A stretch of DNA of 64,000 nt, taken from the NCBI GenBank assembly GCA_019894765.1, contig JAGXNT010000008.1:29170-93169 (forward strand), in the 5' to 3' direction. A program made the translations under genes and the position numbers. This DNA comes from Candidatus Heimdallarchaeota archaeon. Lineage in GTDB: Archaea > Asgardarchaeota > Heimdallarchaeia > JABLTI01. Shown here piece by piece: positions 37,782 through 45,068 of this stretch. Below the pieces are notes generated by a model. The model was not told the DNA's origin. It ran no database searches and worked only from the letters and a program-made list of their open reading frames with translations. The first letter of the stretch is position 1. Each line of letters starts with the position of its first letter.

Positions 37782-37787
37782 TTCGTC

Positions 37788-38798
37788 TTATAATTTCATT
37801 CTCCTAAAAATTAGGATGATTAGTACAGATGTTAGCAAAATTGTTCCAATGAAAGTCCAGAACGGCCAAGACCTAATGATTTCCCATCCTTGGTCAGCAA
37901 ATTCTACAAAGTTAATTCCACCAAAAGAGGCAATTAAGTTTGGTACGGTTATGACAGCAGTTAGGACTGCGATTAATCTCATTGTATCATTCATTTTGTT
38001 TGATGCTGAGGACAAATAAATATCAACTATACTGCTTAATCGATCTCTTAAAGTAACGCAAGTATCATTCGCTTCCAAAATATGGTCGTAAACATCATTG
38101 TAATAGGTTTGTGCCACATCACTTATTAGAGGTGAATCATCTACTGCTAACTCTCGCAAAACAATTCTTTGAGGTCGAATTGCTTTCATAATTAATAGAA
38201 TATTAGTTCTGAGATCAAAGGTTTTATCGAGAATTTCTCTTTCAGGTTTATGAACAACAATCTCTTCGATTTCTTCGATGATATCCTCGATTTCTTCCAA
38301 TCCGTCAATATATCCATCTATAAAAGTGTCAGTAATAATGTAGCTGAGAAAACCAGCTTTATGATCAAGAATACGTTTATTCTTCAATAAAATCCGATTA
38401 TGGACAGCTTTGAGACTAATCCCTCCATGCTTCTCCCTTATAGTTATGATATAATTTTCACCTAAGTACATAGCGAATTGGTATGGTTCAAGTTCTTCCT
38501 GATCTTCAACCTCTCGAACGCCAACCAGAATAATGAACATATATCCTGGATATTCTTCTACTTTTGGTCTTTGATTTGCTTCCATACAATCCTCTATTGT
38601 CAAAGAATGAAAATCAAACATCTTCTGCAGAGTATTCAATTCCTCTACAGTAGGTTCGATAATATCAATCCAGAGAGTTCCCAAATTTTCTTTCACAGCT
38701 GATTCAATATCGAGTTCATGTAATTTTGATTCCTTCTTTGAGAAAGACAATATTCGTTTTATCATAGTTATACACTTCCCGATCATCCTCAGGATCAT
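37788..38798 (-). CDS. corA-like: CorA-family divalent cation transporter with GIN in place of GMN
   Basis: A Mg2+/Co2+ (or Zn2+) channel-type transporter of 336 aa. A long acidic cytosolic domain (1-270, including EEIEDIIEEIEEIV in the stalk helix) is followed by two membrane helices at the end (about 275-296 and 311-330). The loop after the first helix has FGGINF, so the family's GMN selectivity motif reads GIN. The basic C-terminal tail FRRMKL is typical. Starts at ATG 38798, 38786 or 38765 (the last preceded by GGAAGTG) are all plausible. Confidence 0.82.
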   Translation of the reverse strand: MILRMIGKCITMIKRILSFSKKESKLHELDIESAVKENLGTLWIDIIEPTVEELNTLQKMFDFHSLTIEDCMEANQRPKVEEYPGYMFIILVGVREVEDQEELEPYQFAMYLGENYIITIREKHGGISLKAVHNRILLKNKRILDHKAGFLSYIITDTFIDGYIDGLEEIEDIIEEIEEIVVHKPEREILDKTFDLRTNILLIMKAIRPQRIVLRELAVDDSPLISDVAQTYYNDVYDHILEANDTCVTLRDRLSSIVDIYLSSASNKMNDTMRLIAVLTAVITVPNLIASFGGINFVEFADQGWEIIRSWPFWTFIGTILLTSVLIILIFRRMKL

Positions 38799-38815
38799 TG
38801 GTTAATATGGCAGAT

Positions 38816-39184
38816 CTATTCCTTTTGTTGAATTAATTCGAATAAATTTCCATCAGGATCTTCTAGTAAGAAAGAGATGAAATTCTCTTGAGCGTATATT
38901 TCAGTATCTGCTGAACATAAACCAGCATCCTTGCATTTCTGCAACATCTCAGCAATATTATCCACTTCAATAGAAAGTACTCCTCCTTTTCTCATTGGAG
39001 ATCCATCATTTAGTGGTTCAGGATAGAGATAATAAGCAGTATTTGGTCCTCCTTCTGGATAAGTGAAGATTATTGAATTCTCAGTTTCAACAGTTATTGA
39101 GAGACCTAAATTCTCCATGAATTCTCTAGTTATTTCTAAATTACTGGAATGTAACCAAGTGGAAACTATTTTCTTGAATTTCAT
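38816..39184 (-). CDS. VOC-superfamily (glyoxalase/bleomycin-resistance-like) protein
   Basis: A 122-aa small enzyme or binding protein of the vicinal-oxygen-chelate fold: two beta-alpha-beta-beta-beta modules, ending LLEDPDGNLFELIQQ, which carries the usual C-terminal metal-ligand Glu (E in FELIQ). The first ligand position reads WLHSSNLE. No substrate can be assigned. ATG 39184, preceded by GGAGG (CCGGAGGAAGTAA on the minus strand). It lies 18 bp from the corA-like gene on the same strand and may share a transcript. Confidence 0.75.
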   Translation of the reverse strand: MKFKKIVSTWLHSSNLEITREFMENLGLSITVETENSIIFTYPEGGPNTAYYLYPEPLNDGSPMRKGGVLSIEVDNIAEMLQKCKDAGLCSADTEIYAQENFISFLLEDPDGNLFELIQQKE

Positions 39185-39377
39185 ATTTACTTCCTCCGGT
39201 TTTACTAATTAGAATGATTGAACCTTTCATTTAAAAGTTATTATCATCGAATTATTATTGATCTATTATGTTTTTTGATGAAAAAGATTGTTTCTGATCT
39301 TACTTATTCCAAATGAACTAGCATAAAGTAAATTAAGAACAAACACTATTTTCTTGATTATTATAGAGGAGATATTC

Positions 39378-40742
39378 ATGTGTGTTACGCTAGTGGCTTT
39401 AGGTAACTCCACTAAAAATGGCAAGGTTATTTTTGCTAAAAATAGTGATCGAGAACCAGATGAACCCGCTGAAATATTATACTTTCCAAGAACAAAACAT
39501 CCTGCTGGTTCTGAAGTTGAAACTACATATATTTCAATCCCCCAAGTAAGAGAAACAGCAGAGGTATTACTATGCAAACCAATTTGGATTTGGGGAGCTG
39601 AAATGGGTGCAAACGAATATGGAGTAGTCATAGGGAATGAAGAAATAACAACCAAAGAAAAGACCCGTAAAGAAGATGGATTAATTGGAATGGATTTTCT
39701 TAGACTTGGTTTAGAAAGAGGAAAATCAGCGCAAGAAGCTCTTGAAGTTATGGTTGATTTACTGGAATTATATGGACAAGGAGGAAATTGTGGATATCGT
39801 AAAAAAGTGGCTTATCATAATTCATACTTGATAGCAGATAAAAAGGAAGCATGGGTATTAGAGACTGCTGATAAATATTGGATTGCTGAGAAAGTAAAAG
39901 ACGTCAGATCAATTTCGAATTCATTAACTATACAAGGAATGGGAGATATAAGACATCCTGAGCTAGTTGATCATGCGATAGAAAAAGGATGGTGTAAAGA
40001 TCCAGAGAAATTCAATTTTCGCGAGAATTACAAGAGTAAATACCATAATAGAGAAATATTTGCTTTAGGAATGAAAAGATACAGAAGATCAACATCTCTT
40101 CTTAGGAAAAACAAAGGAAAAATTGATGCAAAAATAGCGATGAATGTTTTAAGAGATCACTTGCCTGAAATGGAAAATTGGAATCCAGCGAAAAATGCCT
40201 CATTTAAATCCATTTGTAATCATACTAGAGATTTTGTGACTCGTTCACAAAGTACTATTTCCATGGTATCGGTTCTAGATGAAAAAATCCAAACACATTG
40301 GATAACAGGGACATCAGCACCTTGTACTTCAATTTTTAAACCTGTTTTTCTTCCCGGCGGTATGCCTACAATAAATACAAAGACAACCGAATTTTATGAT
40401 AAGAATAATTTATGGTGGACTCATGAAAAACTACACAGGTTAGTCCTTCAAGATTATAACAATCGATTATCAGTTTTCAAAGATGAAAAGGAAAAACTCG
40501 AAAACCAAATCATAAAAGAAACTCATGATTTACTCTATGAAATAACTCATTCTGCGAGAGCAAGAGACGTTATTTTAGATTTATCCAAATTTACCAAAGA
40601 GAAATACCTAGAAACTCGAGAAGCAGAGTTAAGATGGATAGAGAAAATAAAAAACATGCCAATTAAGAAAAAAACAGGTCTTTTTTATCGGAAAAAATGG
40701 GAAAAGATATCCAAACGTAATAAACTGCTTTTTCTAGATTAG
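39378..40742 (+). CDS. Peptidase family C69 / secernin-like N-terminal nucleophile hydrolase
   Basis: A dipeptidase-like enzyme of 454 aa. ATG 39378 is chosen because it places a Cys at position 2 (MCVTLVAL), the catalytic nucleophile expected after Met removal in C69/secernin proteins, and GAGGAGAT precedes it. The conserved segments KNSDREPDEPAE, WGAEMGANEYGVVIGNEE and NCGYRKKVAYHNSYLIADKKEAWVLET match the family. A longer start at 39354 would bury the Cys. Cytosolic. Substrate unknown; family members cleave dipeptides. Monocistronic. Confidence 0.85.
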   Translation: MCVTLVALGNSTKNGKVIFAKNSDREPDEPAEILYFPRTKHPAGSEVETTYISIPQVRETAEVLLCKPIWIWGAEMGANEYGVVIGNEEITTKEKTRKEDGLIGMDFLRLGLERGKSAQEALEVMVDLLELYGQGGNCGYRKKVAYHNSYLIADKKEAWVLETADKYWIAEKVKDVRSISNSLTIQGMGDIRHPELVDHAIEKGWCKDPEKFNFRENYKSKYHNREIFALGMKRYRRSTSLLRKNKGKIDAKIAMNVLRDHLPEMENWNPAKNASFKSICNHTRDFVTRSQSTISMVSVLDEKIQTHWITGTSAPCTSIFKPVFLPGGMPTINTKTTEFYDKNNLWWTHEKLHRLVLQDYNNRLSVFKDEKEKLENQIIKETHDLLYEITHSARARDVILDLSKFTKEKYLETREAELRWIEKIKNMPIKKKTGLFYRKKWEKISKRNKLLFLD

Positions 40743-40945
40743 CAAAAGAACTTTATAATTCAAACATGTGTATATTACGTAGTAATAAAAGGTCGTCCAG
40801 TTATAGTGCATGCATGGATAAACCTTTAAAACGATATACAAGAATCTGCTGCAGTTTAAGCTAGTTATGTAAGACTTAATTGGATACAAGACTTACTTAA
40901 CGAGGTCTCGGCGAGAAAAATAGCTTATTTACACATCAAATCCAA
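40743..40945. other. Intergenic stretch with no recognisable feature
   Basis: About 200 bp between the C69 gene and the open frame of the Nudix gene. I see no tRNA, no hairpin with a T-run and no clear TATA box at a useful spacing. GTCTCGGC occurs at about 40904 and again at about 41040, which may be chance. Confidence 0.4.
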
Positions 40946-41009
40946 ATGAAAAAGGGATGGTGTATTAGAAACGACAAATATAAACTCAAAGAAGCACAAC
41001 CGAATACAT

Positions 41010-41459
41010 ATTGATGGGATCTCGGATGACATTGATCAAGTCTCGGCAGGCGGAGTTGTTTATAGAAAGTGTGCAGACAAGAAAGTTAGGGTTGCGCTAA
41101 TCAGAGATCAAAACACTCACAAATGGATCTTGCCTAAAGGCAGGATTGAGGAAGGAGAAACTTTAGAAGACACTTCACTACGTGAAGTTATAGAAGAAAC
41201 AGGTTTGAGTAGTATTAAATTGGTTCAAAAGATAGACAAAACAAATTATTGGTTTAGAACTAAGCAAAAAGAAAAATTGACCAAAGAGGTTCATTTCTTT
41301 CTTTACAAGGATGAAGAGGGAAGTGAAGACATTTGTGTCGAAGAAACTAATTTCGATAAAGGTCAATGGTTCACTAAAGATGAAGCAATACAAAGAATTG
41401 GCTTTCCTGCTCAAAGAAAAATCCTTCATAAAGCATTCAAAATAATTGAAAATAGTTAA
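41010..41459 (+). CDS. Nudix hydrolase with no canonical start codon
   Basis: A Nudix enzyme with a normal core: SAGGVVYRK opens the fold, then ILPKGRIEEGE...REVIEETG gives the complete Nudix box, as in Ap4A/nucleotide-cleaning members. The frame is open from 40950 to 41459, but it has no ATG, GTG or TTG before the TTG at 41130, which lies inside the domain and would delete the first two strands. The start given (ATT 41010) is provisional. An ATG at 40946 would join this frame if one base of the A5 run at 40949-40953 were skipped. So the gene has either an unusual start, a sequence error, or 5' damage. The protein itself looks functional. Confidence 0.7.
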   Translation: MDGISDDIDQVSAGGVVYRKCADKKVRVALIRDQNTHKWILPKGRIEEGETLEDTSLREVIEETGLSSIKLVQKIDKTNYWFRTKQKEKLTKEVHFFLYKDEEGSEDICVEETNFDKGQWFTKDEAIQRIGFPAQRKILHKAFKIIENS

Positions 41460-41551
41460 CCACACTATTTTCATCTCTTTATTTCTGTTTTTGTTTTCCT
41501 AGAAAAGATTAATTTTAGATTAAATCATAATTATAACGAAAACTTGTGATA

Positions 41552-42634
41552 ATGATTCCCATGACTAAAATTACTGGAAAGATCTTGGTAACAATTACTT
41601 TACTAATTTTAATTGGAACACAAGTTATGGTGAATGAAACAACTACGAATGTAAAAGCAAATGGAACACTAAATGTTGTTGCTTCTCTTTCCATTGTTGC
41701 AGATTTTGCATCACAAATAGGTTTAGGTCTATTCGTCGTACCAAGTATTGTTTCGGGAACAGAAAATCCACATATTTATGAGCCAACTCCCAGTGAAATA
41801 GAGCAAGTAGCATCTGCTGATTTGTTCATCAGATTTGGTTTAGAAGATCTTGAACCATGGATTGATGCAGTATTGTTAGCGAATCCATCAGTTCCCGTTC
41901 TTAATCTTGTTAATAGTTCACTGATGCGAATTGATCCTTTAATTGAGACTGAAAATCCACATGTTTGGTTGGATCCAAATATTGCTAAAATCTTTGTAGG
42001 AAATATCTATGATGAAATCGTTAATTTAGATCCAAGCAATACTGCAACATATAGTAGCAATCGTGACAACTATTTTGATGAACTTGATGATTTACTAGCT
42101 GACATAAGCATAGCAGCAACAGAGTTTTCGGGATTAAAAGTAGTTGTTCATCATCCAGCATTCATGTATTTATTTGATTTATTAGGCATAGAAAGAGTAG
42201 CTACAATTGAAGAGCATGAAGGAGAAGAACCATCAGCAGAACACATAGCTGAAGTTGTAAGAAATATTGTAGCTGAAAATGTGTCTATGATTGTGAATCA
42301 ACCACAGTTAGAAGAAGAACAGATTATTGAAATTGCTCGAGATACTGACATTCTAATTACTGAATTAACTCCTTTATTAGGAATAATAGATGAGAAGGGA
42401 TATGTAGTATCAACTGGTCTTCTTATTGAAAGTTACATTGATATGATTCACTTTAATCTTGAAGCATTAAGAAATCCATATGAACCTGCTGCAGTAAATT
42501 TGAATTGGAGCTGGTGGACTTTAGTTGGAGTGGGTTGTGTAAGTATCTTTGGAACAATAATTACTGTTTTCGTAGTTCGGAGCAAGAAACCATCAGATAT
42601 TCTGAAAATAGAAAAAAGAAGGATAAAACAATGA
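41552..42634 (+). CDS. znuA-like: Zinc/manganese ABC transporter substrate-binding protein (ZnuA/TroA family), membrane-anchored
   Basis: Captures Zn2+ or Mn2+ outside the cell. An N-terminal signal segment is followed by the TroA fold. Metal ligands are visible as H in GTENPHIYEPTPSE, H in ENPHVWLDPNIA, H in VVHHPAF, and an acidic residue in ITELTPLLG. The loop EEHEGEEPSAEH is short, unlike the long His-rich loop of bacterial ZnuA. A C-terminal helix (WWTLVGVGCVSIFGTIITVFVV) followed by a basic tail anchors it in the membrane, as expected for an archaeal cell without an outer membrane. GTG 41546 and ATG 41552/41561 are possible starts. The stop overlaps the permease ATG by 4 bp. Confidence 0.85.
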   Translation: MIPMTKITGKILVTITLLILIGTQVMVNETTTNVKANGTLNVVASLSIVADFASQIGLGLFVVPSIVSGTENPHIYEPTPSEIEQVASADLFIRFGLEDLEPWIDAVLLANPSVPVLNLVNSSLMRIDPLIETENPHVWLDPNIAKIFVGNIYDEIVNLDPSNTATYSSNRDNYFDELDDLLADISIAATEFSGLKVVVHHPAFMYLFDLLGIERVATIEEHEGEEPSAEHIAEVVRNIVAENVSMIVNQPQLEEEQIIEIARDTDILITELTPLLGIIDEKGYVVSTGLLIESYIDMIHFNLEALRNPYEPAAVNLNWSWWTLVGVGCVSIFGTIITVFVVRSKKPSDILKIEKRRIKQ

Positions 42635-43647
42635 CTAAAATAATAGAATTCTTTCAAGCATTTAAATATCCGTTTATGCAATACGCCTTAATAGCTGGAA
42701 TTGTTATTGGCATCGTTTGTTCGATTATTGGTGTCTTTGTTTTACTGCGTGGAATGGTTTTTCTTGGACAAGCGATTGCTCATTCTTCATTCGCCGGAGC
42801 AGCTCTCGCAATTTTACTCAATGTAGAACCAACTTTGATAATTATGGGATTTTCGATAATCTCTGCTGTTACTATAGGTTATGTTAATCAGAAACGACTT
42901 ATGAAGGATGAAGTGATTATAGGTGTTGTTTTTTCCTTTTTTGTTGCTCTCGCTGCACTATTCATTGGATTAAAACAAGAATATACTTCAGATATTAAGT
43001 CTGTTTTGTTTGGTAATTTGCTATTAGTAGATCGAGAAGATTTTATTTTACTCATAGTCTTTTCAGCCTTAGTTGTCATGCTTATTCTTCTAATTAAGAA
43101 AGAACTTTATTTTATAACATTTGATTCTGAATTAGCTAAAATTTCCGGTATCCCAGTGAATTTCTTAAGTTATTTATTCTTAATTTTGGTTTCCATCACA
43201 ATCGCTGTTTCTTTGAAAGCAATTGGAGCCATCCTTGTCTTTGCAATGATTGTAACCCCAGCTGCCGCAGCATATCAGTGGACGCATAAACTCAATAAAA
43301 TGATACTGTTGTCAGTTATTTTTGGAGTGACTTCGTCTATATTAGGATTGTTCATGTCCTATATGTTAGATCTTGCTTCTGCAGCCTCAATTGCTACCAC
43401 AATTACTGCGATTTTCATAATTTCTTTTGCGTTCTCTCCAAAGCGTAGATCTATGAAAAAGAGAATTGATGAATGTCCGTTCTGTAAAAATCACATTGAC
43501 CCTACAGGCCATTGCCAGAATCCAGAATGTAAATTTGGTGATATACCTCATACACACGACCATGATAGAGTGGGAATAAGTATTGAACACTTACCTGAAC
43601 GTACACCAACGGTTCACGAGCATGAAAAGGAGGAGGAGGAACAATAG
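42631..43647 (+). CDS. znuB-like: Zinc/manganese ABC transporter permease (ZnuB/MntB family) with C-terminal zinc-ribbon and His-rich tail
   Basis: The membrane channel of the metal-uptake system, 338 aa against about 270-290 in the family. The first 275 residues are a normal eight- or nine-helix permease (LLRGMVFLGQAIAHSSFAGAA, ISGIPVNFLSYLFLIL, GAILVFAMIVTPAAAAY). The extra C-terminal tail of about 60 residues contains CPFC...GHCQNPEC (four Cys of zinc-ribbon spacing) and then HTHDHD and HEHEKEEEE. It faces the cytosol by topology and could bind the imported metal. ATG 42631 overlaps the upstream stop (ATGA); a longer start at 42505 would lie inside znuA. Confidence 0.85.
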   Translation: MTKIIEFFQAFKYPFMQYALIAGIVIGIVCSIIGVFVLLRGMVFLGQAIAHSSFAGAALAILLNVEPTLIIMGFSIISAVTIGYVNQKRLMKDEVIIGVVFSFFVALAALFIGLKQEYTSDIKSVLFGNLLLVDREDFILLIVFSALVVMLILLIKKELYFITFDSELAKISGIPVNFLSYLFLILVSITIAVSLKAIGAILVFAMIVTPAAAAYQWTHKLNKMILLSVIFGVTSSILGLFMSYMLDLASAASIATTITAIFIISFAFSPKRRSMKKRIDECPFCKNHIDPTGHCQNPECKFGDIPHTHDHDRVGISIEHLPERTPTVHEHEKEEEEQ

Positions 43648-43648
43648 G

Positions 43649-44419
43649 ATGTTGAAACAAAAAGCAGACACCGATTGTCACATGGATGAAGATAGCAATA
43701 TTCTCATTTGTATCAAAGATCTCGCTGTTGCTTATCAAAATAATGTTGCGGTTTTTGATATTAATTTAGATGTTTACCGTCATGATTTCCTAGGCATTTG
43801 TGGGCCAAATGGTTCCGGCAAAAGTACTTTACTGAAATCTATTGTGGGCGCTACCAAACCATACCAAGGCAATATACGGCTTTTCAATAAGGATGCATTG
43901 AAAAGTGAAATAAGAGAAATCCAAAACAAAGTTAGTTATTTACCTCAAATTGAAACAATAGACAGGAATTTTCCAGCTTTAGTGAAAGATGTCGTGGGTA
44001 TGGGATTATATGCTCAGAAAGGATTCTTTAGACGTTTATCTAAGGAAGACAACGAACGGATATTTGATTCACTCGAGACTGTTGGAATGACAAATCTATC
44101 TGAACGGCCTATTGGTCATCTCAGTGGTGGACAACAACAAAAAGTAAAAATCGCTCGAGCATTAGTAAATAAACCTGAAATTTTACTTATTGATGAACCC
44201 TTTAGTGCACTCGATTTTAAGATAGCAAAAGAAATTGCAGAATTATTAGCGAAGATTTACAAAGAAACAGAAATTACTATCGTTTTGGTAAGTCATAATT
44301 TAGCAATAATTCGAGAACACTGTAACAGAGCTGTTTGTATGGATCGAAGGATAATTTGGGAAGGAAAACCTCAATCTAAAGAATTCGATGTAGCAGTTCA
44401 AAGAGTTTTCCATTTCTGA
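43649..44419 (+). CDS. znuC-like: Zinc/manganese ABC transporter ATP-binding protein (ZnuC family)
   Basis: The ATPase of the metal-uptake system, 256 aa, normal length. Walker A GPNGSGKST, Q-loop SYLPQIETID, signature LSGGQQQKVKIARAL, Walker B ILLIDEPFSALD and switch His in VSHNL are all canonical. ATG 43649 starts one base after the permease stop and is preceded by the repeated GGAGGAGGAGGA (43629-43640). The N-terminal ~15 residues contain one His and one Cys (CHMDED), which may be incidental. No metal regulator of the DtxR/Zur type was found in the window. Confidence 0.88.
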   Translation: MLKQKADTDCHMDEDSNILICIKDLAVAYQNNVAVFDINLDVYRHDFLGICGPNGSGKSTLLKSIVGATKPYQGNIRLFNKDALKSEIREIQNKVSYLPQIETIDRNFPALVKDVVGMGLYAQKGFFRRLSKEDNERIFDSLETVGMTNLSERPIGHLSGGQQQKVKIARALVNKPEILLIDEPFSALDFKIAKEIAELLAKIYKETEITIVLVSHNLAIIREHCNRAVCMDRRIIWEGKPQSKEFDVAVQRVFHF

Positions 44420-44558
44420 ATAATGTATGAACTTTAAAATTTGGAAATTAAGAAAAAAAGTATGATTTTCTGTTTTATTTGTTTCATTTTTTTCTTTGTA
44501 AAAACATATGTTTAAAAGAGAAAAAAGCAAGAAAATAACTATATTTAGTAAAAAACTA

Positions 44559-44566
44559 TTTATAAA
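44559..44566 (+). promoter_or_regulatory. TATA box of the aIF1 gene
   Basis: TTTATAAA lies 67 nt before the ATG at 44633 and predicts a leader of about 40 nt. The leader carries AGAGGA about 10 nt before the ATG, a ribosome-binding site. Confidence 0.45.
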
Positions 44567-44632
44567 GCAAGCATACATTAACAATTAATTTACTGAAAAT
44601 TAGTGAGGTAAAAATTAAGAGGAATAAATATT

Positions 44633-44941
44633 ATGCCAGGAACCTGTCCAAAATGTGGCCTTCCAGAAGAGCTATGTATGTGTCAAGCCATAGCCAAGGA
44701 AGAACAGAGAATTAAAGTGCGTATTTCCACTCGCAAGTGGGGAAGAGAAGTAACATTGATCATGGGTATCAATCCCAAAGAAGTTGACATTAGTTCTTTA
44801 ACTACCAAGTTAAAAAACAAGTGTGCGTGCGGTGGAACCGCCAAAGATGGGATTATAGAATTACAAGGAGATCATCGTCATAGAATCAAGGATTTATTAC
44901 TAAAGGAAGGCTATGATAGTTCAAATATAGACATCCAATAG
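44633..44941 (+). CDS. sui1-like: Translation initiation factor aIF1 (SUI1 family)
   Basis: Archaeal counterpart of eIF1, which binds the small ribosomal subunit and checks start-codon selection. 102 aa, normal length. An N-terminal CPKCGLPEELCMC knuckle is typical of archaeal aIF1, followed by the SUI1 fold with RISTRKWGREVTLIMG and KNKCACGGTAKDGIIELQGDH. The gene follows the metal-uptake operon after 213 bp with its own promoter, and converges on the NFACT gene; both are translation-related. Confidence 0.93.
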   Translation: MPGTCPKCGLPEELCMCQAIAKEEQRIKVRISTRKWGREVTLIMGINPKEVDISSLTTKLKNKCACGGTAKDGIIELQGDHRHRIKDLLLKEGYDSSNIDIQ

Positions 44942-45012
44942 AATCTAATCCTTTAATTTGTGATGATAAATAAGAAGCAATTTGTATATTGTTTCATTAA
45001 AATACTAAAAAT

Positions 45013-45040
45013 CGGAAGCAAATAACTATTGTTACTTCCG
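45013..45040. terminator. Possible bidirectional terminator between aIF1 and NFACT genes
   Basis: CGGAAG (45013-45018) and CTTCCG (45035-45040) can pair around a 16-nt AT-rich loop that may extend the stem imperfectly. A T-rich tract follows. It lies between two convergent stops. Confidence 0.35.
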
Positions 45041-45068
45041 AATCCTTATTTCTAATTTTATTATAAAA

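Noticed and set aside
40743..40945. tRNA or C/D-box RNA gene
   Set aside because: TGATG and CTCGGC words occur, but no T-arm (GGTTC-A-A-T-C), cloverleaf or correctly spaced C and D boxes were found.
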